Shown in pieces: positions 9,925 through 24,817 of a stretch of DNA of 64,000 bases (its first letter is position 1; each line of letters opens with the position of its first letter). Both the position numbers and the translations under genes were made by a program. The DNA comes from Streptomyces atratus (lineage in GTDB: Bacteria; Actinomycetota; Actinomycetes; Streptomycetales; Streptomycetaceae): positions 124,001 to 188,000 of the forward strand of contig NZ_BMRN01000005.1 of the NCBI RefSeq assembly GCF_014648655.1, written 5' to 3'. The notes under the pieces were generated by a model, which saw only the letters and a program-made list of their open reading frames with translations, ran no database searches and had not been told where the DNA came from.

Positions 9925-11121
9925 TCATTCTCCGGATCGTCCGTCCCCTTTTGCCGCGTCGAGAGCGCCGGGCAGCGCCTGGAGGAACGCGTCCACCTCC
10001 GTGTCACCGATGATCAGCGGCGGCATGAGCCGCAGGACATCGGGGGCGGGTGCGTTCACCAGGATTCCGGCTCCCTGAGCCGCCTGTTGCACCTGAGGTG
10101 CGAGGGGCTCGGTGAGCACGATACCCAGCAGCAGCCCGGAGCCGCGGACACGGGCGACCAGCGGGTGCCCGAGACCCTCCACGCCGTCCCGGATCTTCTC
10201 GCCGAGCCGCTTCACCCGGTCCAGGGCACCATCGGCCGCCAGGGTGTCCAGGACGGCGAGACCTGCGGCGCAGGCGATCGGGTTGCCGCCGAACGTCGTG
10301 CCGTGCTGGCCCGGCTTCAGCAGATCGGCCGCCGGACCGAACGCGACGGTCGCGCCGATCGGCAGTCCGCCGCCGAGGCCCTTGGCGAGGGTGACGATGT
10401 CCGGCTCGACACCCTGGTGGGCCTGGTGCTCGAACCAGTGGCCGCAGCGGCCGATACCGGTCTGCACCTCGTCGAGGACGAGCAGGGTGCCGGTCGCCCG
10501 GGTGATCTCCCGGGCGGCCTCCAAGTAGCCCTTGGGCGGCACGACCACACCGTTCTCGCCCTGGATGGGCTCGATGATCACCAGCGCGGTGTCGGTGGTC
10601 ACAGCGGCCCGCAGCGCCTCGGCGTCCCCGTACGGGACATGTGTGACATCGCCGGGCAACGGCTCGAAGGGTTCGCGCTTCTTGGGCTGCCCGGTCAGCG
10701 CGAGCGCGCCCATGGTCCGGCCGTGGAAGCCGCCGTCGGTGGCGACCATGTGGGTCCGCCCGGTCAGCCGGCCGATCTTGAAGGCGGCCTCGTTGGCCTC
10801 GGCACCCGAGTTGGCGAAGTAGACCCTGCCGCCCCGGCCGAAGAGCTGCAGCAGCCGTTCGGCCAGGGCGACGGGCGGCGGTGCGATGAAGAGGTTGGAG
10901 ACATGGCCGAGGGAGGCCATCTGGGTGGAGACGGCCTCGACGACGGCGGGGTGGGCATGTCCGAGGGCGTTCACGGCGATACCGCCGACGAAGTCGAGGT
11001 ACTCGGTGCCGTCGGCGTCCCACACATGGGCGCCTTCGCCTCGGACGAGGGACAGCTGGGGGGTGCCGTAGTTGTCCATCAGCGCGTGTTGCCAGCGCTG
11101 CGAGAGCTCCTGGTTGCTCAT
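9925..11121 (-). CDS. argD: Acetylornithine aminotransferase
   Basis: PLP enzyme that makes N-acetylornithine from N-acetylglutamate semialdehyde and glutamate. The 398-residue sequence has the class III aminotransferase motifs [28 protein letters not shown] and [13 protein letters not shown], in which the lysine forms the Schiff base. The ATG overlaps the argB stop by four bases (ATGA). Confidence 0.98.
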   Translation of the reverse strand: MSNQELSQRWQHALMDNYGTPQLSLVRGEGAHVWDADGTEYLDFVGGIAVNALGHAHPAVVEAVSTQMASLGHVSNLFIAPPPVALAERLLQLFGRGGRVYFANSGAEANEAAFKIGRLTGRTHMVATDGGFHGRTMGALALTGQPKKREPFEPLPGDVTHVPYGDAEALRAAVTTDTALVIIEPIQGENGVVVPPKGYLEAAREITRATGTLLVLDEVQTGIGRCGHWFEHQAHQGVEPDIVTLAKGLGGGLPIGATVAFGPAADLLKPGQHGTTFGGNPIACAAGLAVLDTLAADGALDRVKRLGEKIRDGVEGLGHPLVARVRGSGLLLGIVLTEPLAPQVQQAAQGAGILVNAPAPDVLRLMPPLIIGDTEVDAFLQALPGALDAAKGDGRSGE

Positions 11122-12016
11122 GACTCCCCCTGTGCGTCGGGCACGACCATCGTGCCGATTCCTTCGTCGGTGAAGATCTCCAGCAGGATCGAGTGCTGGA
11201 CCCGGCCGTCGATGACACGGGCGGTCTCGACGCCGTTGCGTACGGCGTGCAGGCAGCCCTGCATCTTCGGGACCATGCCGCTGGACAGCTCGGGAAGCAG
11301 CTTCTCCAGCTCGGTGGCGGTGAGGCGGCTGATCACGTCGTCGCTGTTGGGCCAGTCCTCGTAGAGCCCCTCGACATCGGTGAGGACCATCAGCGTCTCG
11401 GCGTTCAGCGCGGCGGCGAGTGCGGCGGCCGCGGTGTCGGCGTTGACGTTGTAGACGTGGTTGTCGTCGGCGGAGCGTGCGATGGAGGAGACGACGGGGA
11501 TCCGGCCGTCGTCGAGCAGCGCCTGGATGGCCCCGGTGTCTATGGCGGTGATCTCGCCGACCCGGCCGATGTCGACGAGTTCGCCGTCGATGGTCGGCCT
11601 GTGCTGAGTGGCGGTGATGGTGTGGGCGTCCTCGCCGGTCATGCCGACGGCGAGCGGGCCGTGCTGGTTGAGCAGGCCGACGAGCTCGCGCTGGACCTGT
11701 CCGGCCAGCACCATCCGTACGACGTCCATCGCTTCGGGCGTGGTGACGCGCAGACCGGCCTTGAACTCGCTGACCAGGCCCTGCTTGTCGAGCTGGGCGC
11801 TGATCTGCGGGCCGCCGCCGTGCACGACGACGGGCTTGAGGCCGGCCTGGCGCAGGAAGACGACGTCCTGGGCGAAGGCCGCCTTCAGCTCCTCGTCGAT
11901 CATGGCGTTGCCGCCGAACTTGATGACGACGGTCTTGCCGTTGTGCCGGGTCAGCCAGGGCAGCGCCTCGATGAGAATCTGTGCCTTCGGGAGTGCGGTG
12001 TGCTTCCGCGCCGTGG

Positions 12017-12020
<4 letters not shown>
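11118..12020 (-). CDS. argB: Acetylglutamate kinase
   Basis: Phosphorylates N-acetylglutamate, the step usually feedback-inhibited by arginine in organisms with the cyclic (ArgJ) pathway. The 300-residue amino-acid-kinase-fold protein shows [11 protein letters not shown] near residue 29, [11 protein letters not shown] and [17 protein letters not shown]. An N-terminal helix precedes the fold, as in arginine-sensitive hexameric kinases. Four-base overlaps with argJ upstream and argD downstream indicate translational coupling. Confidence 0.98.
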
Positions 12021-16120
<4,100 letters not shown>

Positions 16121-16167
16121 GACAGACCTCCCTGAGCCTGCGCACCCCCTCTTCAGGCTAACCAGTC

Positions 16168-16227
16168 GTCGACGTGCAGGACAGCGGGAGTGGGCGCCGC
16201 GGTGTCCGCTCCCGCTGCCACGTCGAC
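16168..16227. repeat. Nested inverted repeat between divergent genes
   Basis: Outer arms GTCGACGTG (16168-16176) and CACGTCGAC (16219-16227) enclose inner arms CAGCGGGAG (16182-16190) and CTCCCGCTG (16209-16217). The structure lies 57 bases before the cyclophilin start and 48 bases before the GH15 start. It could be a leader hairpin or a double operator. Confidence 0.6.
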
Positions 16228-16284
16228 GGGCCCGGCACCGTGCCCGCCCGTCGGCGCCGAGCGCGTCGATGTCAGGATGGTTCC

Positions 16285-16782
16285 ATGACGAGCAAGGTTT
16301 ACTTCGACATCACCATCAATGACGAGCCCGCTGGGCGGATCACGTTCAAACTGTTCGACGACGTCGTTCCCAAGACCGCGGAGAACTTCCGCGCGCTGGC
16401 GACCGGCGAGAAGGGCTTCGGTTACAAGGGATCGTCCTTCCACCGGATCATCCCCGACTTCATGCTGCAGGGCGGCGACTTCACCCAGGGCAACGGCACG
16501 GGTGGCAAGAGCATCTACGGGGCGAAGTTCCCGGACGAGAACTTCAAGCTCGCGCACACCAAGCCGGGCCTGCTCTCCATGGCCAACAGTGGCCCCGACT
16601 CCAACGGATCCCAGTTCTTCATCACGACCATCGTGACGTCGTGGCTGGACGGCAAGCACGTGGTGTTCGGCGAGGTCGACAACCAGGAGAGCATGGACCT
16701 GGTCAAGAAGATCGAGGCCCTCGGCTCGCAGAGCGGCCGACCCCAGGCGAAGATCACCATCGCGGACAGCGGCGCCCTCTGA
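16285..16782 (+). CDS. Peptidyl-prolyl cis-trans isomerase, cyclophilin type
   Basis: A 165-residue single-domain cyclophilin without signal peptide, so a cytoplasmic folding catalyst. Active-site motifs are [15 protein letters not shown] (catalytic Arg and hydrophobic pocket), NGSQFFIT and [12 protein letters not shown]. This eukaryote-like cyclophilin A type is normal in Streptomyces. The ATG at 16285 follows an AGGATGG sequence. A strong hairpin terminates it. Confidence 0.95.
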   Translation: MTSKVYFDITINDEPAGRITFKLFDDVVPKTAENFRALATGEKGFGYKGSSFHRIIPDFMLQGGDFTQGNGTGGKSIYGAKFPDENFKLAHTKPGLLSMANSGPDSNGSQFFITTIVTSWLDGKHVVFGEVDNQESMDLVKKIEALGSQSGRPQAKITIADSGAL

Positions 16783-16804
16783 CCCGCATACGGAACCGCT
16801 GAAC

Positions 16805-16843
16805 GAGCGCGCCGTCCGACGGACTCCGTCGGACGGCGCGCTC
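16805..16843 (+). terminator. Intrinsic terminator after the cyclophilin gene
   Basis: A 16-bp perfect inverted repeat (16805-16820 with 16828-16843) with a 7-base loop starts 22 bases after the stop codon. Confidence 0.8.
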
Positions 16844-16918
16844 CGTCGTATCCGGCCGGAGACGGACAGCCACCGCCGACCCGGCCGGCCGCGCAATTCC
16901 GCTCGGTAGGGTGTTCGG

Positions 16919-17419
16919 ATGGGGAACGTCTTTCACGGCGGGGGCCGCAGTCTGTCCATGTCCAACGGGGGCACGGACGTCTTCGTCGATGTGCTCATGC
17001 TGGCCGTGTCCGACCTCGCCGACAGCACCTGGGAGCACCGTTTCGCCACTCTGCTGACCTTGCAGGACCAGAGCGTCATCGGGCGCGGGGTGGTCGGATT
17101 CGATCTGGAGGACATCGACTGGGGCCGCTCCCCGCACGAGCAGGCCGCAGCGAAGGACTTCGTCCTTCGGGTGCTCGATCTCGCGCTGTGCAGGCACCGG
17201 TGGGACGAACTGGACTACGAGCCGCCCTTCGCCGAGGGCTGTCTGCGGCAGTACCGGGAGATGGTCGAGGCATTCGATCCGGCCGACGTGGAGCGGCCGA
17301 GCGGCGGCTTCCCCTTTCCCGGCCCGGAGGAAGCCGCCATGGCCTCGTGCGTACGGCACCGCGTCCTGTGCGCGCCCGCCAATTGGGAGGCGTGCGTCTT
17401 CTGTACGGCGCTCTGGTGA
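16919..17419 (+). CDS. Hypothetical protein
   Basis: A 166-residue soluble acidic protein that I do not recognise. It has no membrane segment or signal peptide. Several Trp residues and C-terminal cysteines (CVRHRVLCAPANWEACVFC) stand out and could bind metal or form a disulphide, but no known motif is matched. The ATG at 16919 follows an AGGG eight bases upstream; a second ATG at 16958 lacks a ribosome site. Codon use fits its neighbours, so it is probably a real gene. Confidence 0.65.
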   Translation: MGNVFHGGGRSLSMSNGGTDVFVDVLMLAVSDLADSTWEHRFATLLTLQDQSVIGRGVVGFDLEDIDWGRSPHEQAAAKDFVLRVLDLALCRHRWDELDYEPPFAEGCLRQYREMVEAFDPADVERPSGGFPFPGPEEAAMASCVRHRVLCAPANWEACVFCTALW

Positions 17420-17450
17420 TCCCGCACCGGTGCCACGGCTCCCGTAGCTT

Positions 17451-17477
17451 TCACTGTCGACCGACGGTTGACAGTGA
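17451..17477. repeat. Inverted repeat in the convergent intergenic region
   Basis: TCACTGTC (17451-17458) and GACAGTGA (17470-17477) form 8-bp arms around 11 bases. It lies between convergent genes and may be a weak terminator. The rest of the 150-base gap shows nothing else. Confidence 0.4.
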
Positions 17478-17570
17478 GGATGCGTCCTGCAGTTGACACA
17501 TGGTGAAACCGGTACGCCCGGACGAGATCTCGTAGCGCTGCTGGGGCGTGTCGTCGTTCATGGCCGGAGG

Positions 17571-19026
17571 TCATCCCCCCAAGCCGGTCAGGACTTCGTC
17601 GCAGGCGGTGCGCAGGCGTCGGACCCCCGCGGTGATCTCGGCCGCCCCGGCGACCGCGGCGAAGCTCAACCGGACCTGCGGGAAAGGGGGTTCGGCGCAG
17701 AAGTACGGGCGGCCGGGCGCGATGGCCACGCCCGCGCGCAGGGCCGCCGAGACCACCGCGGACTCGTCCGTACCGGCTTCCACGTCGGGCAGGCGCAGCC
17801 ACAGGCTGCCGCCGCCCGCGGGGATGTGCGGGAGCGCGAGGGCGGGCAGCTCCTGCCGCAGGGCCGTCGTCATGGCGGTCCGCCGGTTTCTCAGCTCGGT
17901 CGACACGGAACGCAGATGATGACTCCATGCCGGGGAGCCGACCAGTTCGAGCGCGGCCTCCTGGAGCGGTCGGGGCACGAAGAAGCTGTCGACGATCTGG
18001 ATGGCGCGCAGCCGTCCCAGCACCGGACCGCGGGCGGCGAGCGCGCCGACCCGCAGGCTGGGCGAGGTGACCTTGGTCAGGGAGCAGACATGGACGACCA
18101 CACCGTCGGGGTCGTCGGCGGCCAGGGGCGCGGGCAGCGGTCCGGCGTCGTCGTGGACCAGGCGGCGGGCGAAGTCGTCCTCGATGACGAAGGCTCCCGC
18201 CGCACGGGCGATCCGCACGACCTCGCCACGCCGCTGCGGAGCGAGGACCGCGCCGGTCGGGTTCTGGAAGAGCGGCTGGCAGACGAAGACGCGGGCACCG
18301 GTGGCCCGGAAGGCGGCGGCGAGCAGTTCCGGCCGCACGCCGTCGGCGTCGACGGGTACCGGTACGGGCCGCAGTCCGGTGGCGCGGGCGGCGGCCAGCA
18401 TTCCCGGGTAGGTGGGCGATTCGACCAGGACCGGGGCGCCGGGCGGGGCGAGGGCGCGCAGCGCGGTGGCCAGGGCGCTCTGGCCACCCGCGGTGATCAG
18501 CACGTCGGCGGCGGTGAGCGCGGGCCCGATCTCCCGGGCGAACCAGGCACGCAGTTCGGTCAGCCCGTCGGTGGGCGGGCGGTCCCAGGCGCCGGGGCGG
18601 CGGCCGGCCCTGGCGAGGGCGGCGGCGAGCGCCCGCTCCGGCTGGAGCGAGGAGTGGAGGTAGCCGCCGTTGAGCTCGATGACGCCTGGCGGCGGTGCGG
18701 TGAGCGTGACCAGGACACCGGAGGCGTCGACGGTACGCGGCACCGCTTCGGGGCCGCCGTCACCGCTGAGGGAAATCTCCTGCCAGGAGGTGTCGCCCGG
18801 CGGGGGCACATCGGTACGGGGTCGCGCCCGGAAGGCGCCGGAGCCGGGACGGGTGACGACGAGCCCCTCGGCGGCGAGCTGGGCAATGGCCCGGGAGACG
18901 GTGACGGGGCTGACCCGGAAGCGCTCCACGAGGGCCCGACTCGATGGCAGCTTTTCACCTGGTGAGTAGCGGTTCAGTTCACTGCGGAGAGAACTGGCGA
19001 GTTCAGCGACGCTGCTACGCTCTTGC

Positions 19027-19028
<2 letters not shown>
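17571..19028 (-). CDS. MocR-type regulator (GntR HTH fused to aminotransferase-like domain)
   Basis: A 485-residue protein. Residues 1-70 form a GntR winged helix (PSSRALVERFRVSPVTVSRAI), and the rest is a fold-type I aminotransferase-like domain with the PLP lysine in VCSLTKVTSPSLRVG. MocR/PdxR-like proteins sense PLP or PLP-amino-acid adducts rather than catalyse. It is divergent from an EamA transporter whose start overlaps its own (CATG), so it very probably controls that exporter. A -10-like TATCCT lies eight bases before the ATG and no ribosome site is present, suggesting a leaderless transcript. Confidence 0.92.
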
Positions 19029-19965
<937 letters not shown>

Positions 19966-20050
19966 GAACCACGCACCTTCCACCGGGCGAAGTCGCTTTT
20001 CGGTCATAGACTTGTCGACAAGGACCGCACCCGTGAGGAGGTCACTCCCG

Positions 20051-20263
20051 ATGGAGGCACACGCGGGCGACCGGCTGCTGACGCACGGCAGGACCGTGGG
20101 ACAGCACGACCGGGTCGCAGAGATCGTCGAAGTGCTCGGGGCCGGGGGCACTCCCCCGTACCGCGTCCGCTTCGAGGACGGACACGAACACCTGATTTCG
20201 CCCGGTCCCGACAGCGTCGTACAGCACACCCACACCCGGAAGCAGGCGCCGGAGACCCCGTAG
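20051..20263 (+). CDS. DUF1918 domain protein
   Basis: A 70-residue protein that matches the small actinobacterial DUF1918 family: an SH3-like barrel with GDRLLTHGRTVGQHDRVAEI, then PYRVRFEDGHEHLISPGPDS. The function is unknown; members may bind nucleic acid or protein. The ATG at 20051 follows a good GAGGAGG site. It appears monocistronic. Confidence 0.88.
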   Translation: MEAHAGDRLLTHGRTVGQHDRVAEIVEVLGAGGTPPYRVRFEDGHEHLISPGPDSVVQHTHTRKQAPETP

Positions 20264-20369
20264 CGGCCTCCGGCGGACGGCACTGCTCTTCGCCCCCCGG
20301 GCCCCGGGCGGGCCGATCAGTTCCCGGCAGCCCGCCCACACACCCGGTGCGTCCGCTCCGCTGCTTCTG

Positions 20370-21662
20370 TCAGCGGGGTGGACGCACCCTGCTGCGATAG
20401 TGGTCGGCCACCACCCGGTCCATGGTTCCGATCCGGTCCGTGACCACGTTCTTGCCGGAGAAGTAGACATGGCCGCGCACCTGGTCGTAGGCGGCGGCGA
20501 AGTCGAGGTGGCGGGAGAGTTCGGCCGGGTCCTGCCAGGCTGCGGGCTGGGCCGGGTCACCGGCCTTGTAGAGTGCCTCGCCCACGAACAGATCGACGCC
20601 CGTGCCCCGTACGACCGCGTCCCACCAGGGCAGCAGCTTGGCGTAGTCGGCGGCGGCGAAACCGATGTTCCAGTAGATCTGCGGGCAGATGTAGTCGATC
20701 CAGCCCTTCTGGACCCAGCCGCGGGTGTCGGCGTGCAGATCGTCGTAGGTCTGCACACCCGCCTTCGTGTCGGAGCCGAGCGGGTCGGTCGCGGCGTTGC
20801 GCCACACACCGAACGGGCTGATCCCGAACTGGACGTTCTTCTTGATCTTCTTGATCCGCTCGGCCGTCTCGCGCACCAGCTTGTCGGTGTTGTCGCGCCG
20901 CCAGGCGGCCTTGTCCGGGAAGCCCGCACCGTATTTCGCGTACGTGGCGTCGTCGTCGAAGACCTGCCCGGCCACCGGGTAAGGGTAGAAGTAGTCGTCC
21001 CAGTGCACGGCATCGATGTCGTAGCGGCGGACCGCGTCGAGCATCGCGTCCTGGACGAAGCGGCGGACCTCGGGGATTCCGGGGTTGTAGTAGAGCTTCC
21101 CGCCGTACGGCAGCACCCAGTCGGGGTGCAGCCTGGCGGGGTGGGTGGCCACCAGGCGGGACGGATCGGTGTGGTTGGCGACCCGGTACGGGTTGAACCA
21201 GGCATGCAGTTCGAGCCCGCGGCGGTGCGCCTCGCGGACGGCCGTGCCCAGCGGATCCCAGCCGGGGTCCTTGCCCTGCACCCCGGTGAGGTACTGGGCC
21301 CACGGCTCGTAGGGCGAGGGCCACAGCGCGTCGGCCGTCGGCCGGACCTGGAGGATCACGGCGTTCAGCCGCCGGTCGACGGCCTCGTCGAGGTACGCGA
21401 TCAGCTCGGCCTCCTGCGCGGCCGCTGTCAGACCGGGCGCGGAGGGCCAGTCGATGTTGGCGACGGTGGCCACCCACATACCGCGCAGCTCGCGCCGCGC
21501 CACATGGTGACCACCCTTGCGCGGCGCTGTGTCCGCCGGCCCGCTGCCCGCCCGCCGGGACGGGACCGCGACGGCCTCACCGGCCATGGTGATTGTGCTC
21601 ACCACCGCTGCGACCACTCCGGCCGCACCCGCCACAAAGCCTCTTCTGGCCATTTGCCGCAT
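20370..21662 (-). CDS. Tat-exported glycoside hydrolase-like protein (GHL10/DUF187 type)
   Basis: A 430-residue secreted protein. Residues 4-6 and following (ARRGFVAGAAGVVAAVV) form a twin-arginine-like signal peptide. The mature part has the TIM-barrel motifs RGMWVATVANIDWPS, AWFNPYRV, DAVHWDDYFYPYP and DYICPQIYWNIGF of the GHL10 family, related to enzymes on cell-wall or exopolysaccharide glycans. The ATG at 21662 is preferred since it gives a compact signal peptide; its ribosome site (AGGTG) is weak. The substrate is unknown. Confidence 0.88.
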   Translation of the reverse strand: MRQMARRGFVAGAAGVVAAVVSTITMAGEAVAVPSRRAGSGPADTAPRKGGHHVARRELRGMWVATVANIDWPSAPGLTAAAQEAELIAYLDEAVDRRLNAVILQVRPTADALWPSPYEPWAQYLTGVQGKDPGWDPLGTAVREAHRRGLELHAWFNPYRVANHTDPSRLVATHPARLHPDWVLPYGGKLYYNPGIPEVRRFVQDAMLDAVRRYDIDAVHWDDYFYPYPVAGQVFDDDATYAKYGAGFPDKAAWRRDNTDKLVRETAERIKKIKKNVQFGISPFGVWRNAATDPLGSDTKAGVQTYDDLHADTRGWVQKGWIDYICPQIYWNIGFAAADYAKLLPWWDAVVRGTGVDLFVGEALYKAGDPAQPAAWQDPAELSRHLDFAAAYDQVRGHVYFSGKNVVTDRIGTMDRVVADHYRSRVRPPR

Positions 21663-21839
21663 TTCGTTGCACCTGCCGTCTCTCTGTCCTCGTCCGTCGC
21701 TCCGGTATCCGGGCGTAACGCAGAGCATGCCCGCCCCGGCCCGCAATCACCCGTAGGTCGCGGAGTAACGTCGGGGGGTCGGGGCGGGCACCGGAATCAG
21801 ACGGGAACCTGCGACACGCAGAACAGCGAAAGGCACGAG

Positions 21840-22712
21840 GTGACGGACTCTATGGCCGACATTGCACGCGTCGGAGTGGTGGGCTGTGGCCAGATGGGCG
21901 CGGGTATCGCGGAGGTGTGCGCCCGCAGCGGTCTTGAGGTCATGGTGGCCGAGACCACCGGCGAGGCGCTGGAGATCGGCCGCACCCGGCTGCACAACTC
22001 CCTCTCGAAGGCCGCCGAACGCGGCAAGATCACTCCGGAGGAGCGCGACGAGACACTGGCTCGTCTGAGCTTCACCACCGACCTCGGAGAGTTCGCCGAC
22101 CGCGATCTCGTCATCGAGGCCGTCGTGGAGAACGAGCAGGTCAAAACCGAGATCTTCCAGGTGCTCGACCAGGTGGTGACCCGGCAGGACGCAATCCTCG
22201 CCTCGAACACCTCCTCCATTCCGCTGGTGAAGCTGGCCGTGGCGACGTCTCGCCCGGACCAGGTCATCGGCATCCACTTCTTCAACCCGGCCCCGGTGCA
22301 GAAGCTCGTCGAGCTGATTCCCGCGCTGACGACGTCCGACGAGACGGTGAAGCGCGCCGAGGCCCTGGTGCAGGACGTGCTCGGCAAGCACCCGATCCGC
22401 GCCCAGGACCGCTCCGGCTTCGTCGTCAACGCGCTGCTGATTCCGTATCTCCTCTCCGCGATCCGGATGTTCGAGTCGGGGATCGCCAGCCGTGAGGACA
22501 TCGACAACGGCATGGAGCTCGGCTGCGCCCACCCGATGGGCCCGCTCAAGCTCTCCGACCTGATCGGTCTGGACACCGTGGCCTCGGTCGCCGACTCGAT
22601 GTACGCGGAGTTCAAGGAGCCGCTGTACGCCGCTCCCCCGCTGCTCCAGCGGATGGTGGACGCGGGCCGGCTCGGCCGCAAGACGGGCTCGGGCTTCTAC
22701 CCGTACTCCTGA
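21840..22712 (+). CDS. 3-hydroxybutyryl-CoA dehydrogenase
   Basis: A 290-residue cytoplasmic enzyme for NAD(P)-dependent interconversion of acetoacetyl-CoA and 3-hydroxybutyryl-CoA. The Rossmann motif VGVVGCGQMGAGIAEV is at the N-terminus, ASNTSSIP and IGIHFFNPAPVQKLVE (catalytic His) follow, and GRKTGSGFYPY ends the protein. It can serve butyryl-CoA/ethylmalonyl-CoA supply or fatty-acid breakdown. The GTG at 21840 is taken as start with AAAGG upstream; the ATG at 21852 is equally possible. Confidence 0.95.
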   Translation: MTDSMADIARVGVVGCGQMGAGIAEVCARSGLEVMVAETTGEALEIGRTRLHNSLSKAAERGKITPEERDETLARLSFTTDLGEFADRDLVIEAVVENEQVKTEIFQVLDQVVTRQDAILASNTSSIPLVKLAVATSRPDQVIGIHFFNPAPVQKLVELIPALTTSDETVKRAEALVQDVLGKHPIRAQDRSGFVVNALLIPYLLSAIRMFESGIASREDIDNGMELGCAHPMGPLKLSDLIGLDTVASVADSMYAEFKEPLYAAPPLLQRMVDAGRLGRKTGSGFYPYS

Positions 22713-22728
22713 TCCGCCTCTCATGCCC

Positions 22729-22767
22729 GCACGGGGCCGGCCGGGAAACCCCCGGCCGGCCCCGTGC
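22729..22767. terminator. Bidirectional intrinsic terminator
   Basis: A 17-bp perfect inverted repeat (22729-22745 with 22751-22767) with a 5-base loop lies between two convergent genes. Confidence 0.85.
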
Positions 22768-22807
22768 GCGGTTCCGGGAGTTCATCCCGGCCTCGGTTCC
22801 GGTGGTT

Positions 22808-23338
22808 TCATCCCAGCCGTAAGTGATGGAGCATCATCAGCCCGGCCACCATGCCCGCCGCCGGAACCTCGCCGCGGGCGATCATGTCGGGCACCAGCTT
22901 GAGCGGTATCCACTCGCGTCGCGAGGACTCGAAGTCATCGCTGGGGTGGCCGGTCCACGTGGCCTCCTCGGACCAGTAGAGGTGGTGCAGGGCATCGGTG
23001 AGGCCGTTCGACGGCTCCACGGTCAGCAGCGGACGCAGCGGTCCGGGGCGCCAGCCGGTCTCCTCCTCCATCTCCCGGGCGGCGGCCGCTGCGATGTCCT
23101 CGCCGTCCTCGACGACGCCCGCGGCGAGTTCCCAGCCCCAGCTGTCGGTGATGAACCGGTGCCGCCAGAGCAGCAGCACCTCGTTGGCCTCGTTGACGAC
23201 GGTGGCCGCCGCGACGGGGCGGAGCCGGATGAGGTAATGGTCGAGATGGCGGCCGTCGGGGATGAGCACATCCGCCAGGTTGACCCGGAACCAGCGGTTC
23301 TCATACACAGTTTGCTCGTTCAGATTCGTCCACTGCAC
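22808..23338 (-). CDS. NUDIX hydrolase
   Basis: A 176-residue hydrolase of a nucleoside diphosphate linked to another moiety. The Nudix box GVVEDGEDIAAAAAREMEEE (G-x5-E-x7-R-E-x2-E-E) is complete and can bind metal. The sequence before it (YENRWFRVNLADV, DHYLIRLRP) resembles ADP-ribose pyrophosphatase-type members. The GTG at 23338 is chosen because GGAAGG sits nine bases upstream; a TTG seven codons earlier has no such site. The substrate cannot be fixed from sequence. Confidence 0.92.
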   Translation of the reverse strand: MQWTNLNEQTVYENRWFRVNLADVLIPDGRHLDHYLIRLRPVAAATVVNEANEVLLLWRHRFITDSWGWELAAGVVEDGEDIAAAAAREMEEETGWRPGPLRPLLTVEPSNGLTDALHHLYWSEEATWTGHPSDDFESSRREWIPLKLVPDMIARGEVPAAGMVAGLMMLHHLRLG

Positions 23339-23425
23339 AGTTTTGCCACCTTCCGACAAGTAGGTGACAACATCGCAGCAGGAGCAGGACCGGAGAGGAA
23401 CGTACCGGAACCCGCGGGTACGAAC

Positions 23426-24775
23426 TCACAGCGGTACGCGCAACGCCCCGTCGATCACTTCGGCGGCCCTCCCCGCGTCGGCGCAGCCGCTCGCGATCAG
23501 ATCCTCGCGCACCGCACGCAGCCGGTCGCGCAGCCGTTGCGACTCCATGCCCCTGGCCCGCTCCGCCATCTCCACGGCCGTGGCCGCCGCCCGGTCCGCC
23601 TCGCCCTGACGCAGCTCGACATGGGTCAGCATGGCCAGCCGGTGCACCCGGCCCCGGTCGTGCGCCGGGGTCCGCACGGCCGTCACCGCGTGTTCCCTGG
23701 CCCCGGGCAGATCGCCGAGGCTGAGCAGGGCCTCGGCCACCTGCACATCGACCAGGCCCGGCTGGACGTATCCCGTCTCGTCCGGTTCATGGCCCGGCCG
23801 GATGCGTCCGGCCTCCGACTCGGCGCGCCGGATGCATTCCAGGGCGCTTGTGGCGTCGCCGATGTGGGCGTACGCCTTGGCCTGCATCGCGTACAGATCG
23901 GCGGCCAGCGCGGGAGTGATGTGCCGGCCGGCGGCTCTCAGCGCCGCCTGCGCGAAGGCCACCGACTGCCGGTAGTCGGCGAGGAACAGCGACTGGTTGA
24001 CCAGCAGGGCGATCACATAACCGCCGAGCCCCCGGTCCCCGCTCGCCTTGGCCAGCCGCAGTGCCTGGTGGAAGTAGCGCTGGGCGAGCCCGTGCGCGTC
24101 GGAGTCGTAGGCGCAGATGCCCGCGACCGCCACCAGCCCGCCCGTCGCCCGGTGCAGTTGGCGCCCCATCGCGTCGCTGTAGCCGCCGCGCAGCAAAGGG
24201 GCGGTCTCGGTGTTGAGGAAGCCGACGATGCGGGAACGGGTCGCGATGCCGCCTGCCCTGCGGTACATCAGTTCGTAGTGGGCACGGGCCGCGCGCAGGG
24301 TCATTATGTCGGCCATGCAGACCCGGGTCGTACCGCTGCGGGAGACGTCGACGTCCTCCGGCGGGTTCTCCCACTCCCAGACGGGCATCACCGCAGTGGT
24401 GCCCGTCACGGTGGCCGAGGCGAGTATGTGTGGGCGCTGCTGGTCGTCGGAACGCCACAGCGCGGTGGCCCGCTCGACGAATCCGGTGAGCGTGGATCCG
24501 AGCAGGGCCGCGCCGGCGCCCGGGGTCGCCATGCCGATGTCGTCCAGCGAAAGAGGCCTGTTCAGCCGGTTCCCGAGCACTTCACAGATCAGGTCCGGCA
24601 CCTGACCTCGCGGACGCTGCCCCTTCAACCAGCGTGCCACCGCGGTGTGTTCGTACCGCAGGCACAGTCCGCGGGAACGGCCGGCCCGGTTGATGTGCGC
24701 GGCGAGGCCCGCCCGGGAGACGGCCGCCTCCTCGATCAGGGCCTCCAGCAGAATGTTGGGCTCCGTTGCCCCCAT
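23426..24775 (-). CDS. NsdA/NsdB-like regulator (N-terminal HTH plus TPR repeats)
   Basis: A 449-residue protein. Residues 5-80 form a helix-turn-helix-like domain (GLAAHINRAGR, RYEHTAVARWLKGQRPRGQVPDLI) typical of the large Streptomyces family that includes NsdA and NsdB, which repress sporulation and antibiotic production. The remainder is all-alpha with TPR-like 34-residue periodicity (ADLYAMQAKAYAHIGDATSALE). The ATG at 24775 has GGAGGGG upstream. A 30-bp near-perfect palindrome sits just before the ribosome site and may mediate autoregulation. Which paralogue this is cannot be said. Confidence 0.82.
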   Translation of the reverse strand: MGATEPNILLEALIEEAAVSRAGLAAHINRAGRSRGLCLRYEHTAVARWLKGQRPRGQVPDLICEVLGNRLNRPLSLDDIGMATPGAGAALLGSTLTGFVERATALWRSDDQQRPHILASATVTGTTAVMPVWEWENPPEDVDVSRSGTTRVCMADIMTLRAARAHYELMYRRAGGIATRSRIVGFLNTETAPLLRGGYSDAMGRQLHRATGGLVAVAGICAYDSDAHGLAQRYFHQALRLAKASGDRGLGGYVIALLVNQSLFLADYRQSVAFAQAALRAAGRHITPALAADLYAMQAKAYAHIGDATSALECIRRAESEAGRIRPGHEPDETGYVQPGLVDVQVAEALLSLGDLPGAREHAVTAVRTPAHDRGRVHRLAMLTHVELRQGEADRAAATAVEMAERARGMESQRLRDRLRAVREDLIASGCADAGRAAEVIDGALRVPL

Positions 24776-24787
24776 TTGCCCCTCCGG

Positions 24788-24817
24788 TGGTTCGGCACGC
24801 CGAGGCGTGCCGAACCA
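24788..24817. promoter_or_regulatory. 30-bp palindrome directly before the NsdA-like gene
   Basis: TGGTTCGGCACGCC and its exact complement GGCGTGCCGAACCA flank a 2-base centre (14-bp arms). The element ends four bases upstream of the GGAGGGG ribosome site, so it can act as a DNA operator or as an mRNA hairpin beside the initiation region. The rest of the 346-base gap up to pheT holds the presumed promoter region and, at 25067-25099, the pheT terminator; I see no gene in it. Confidence 0.7.
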
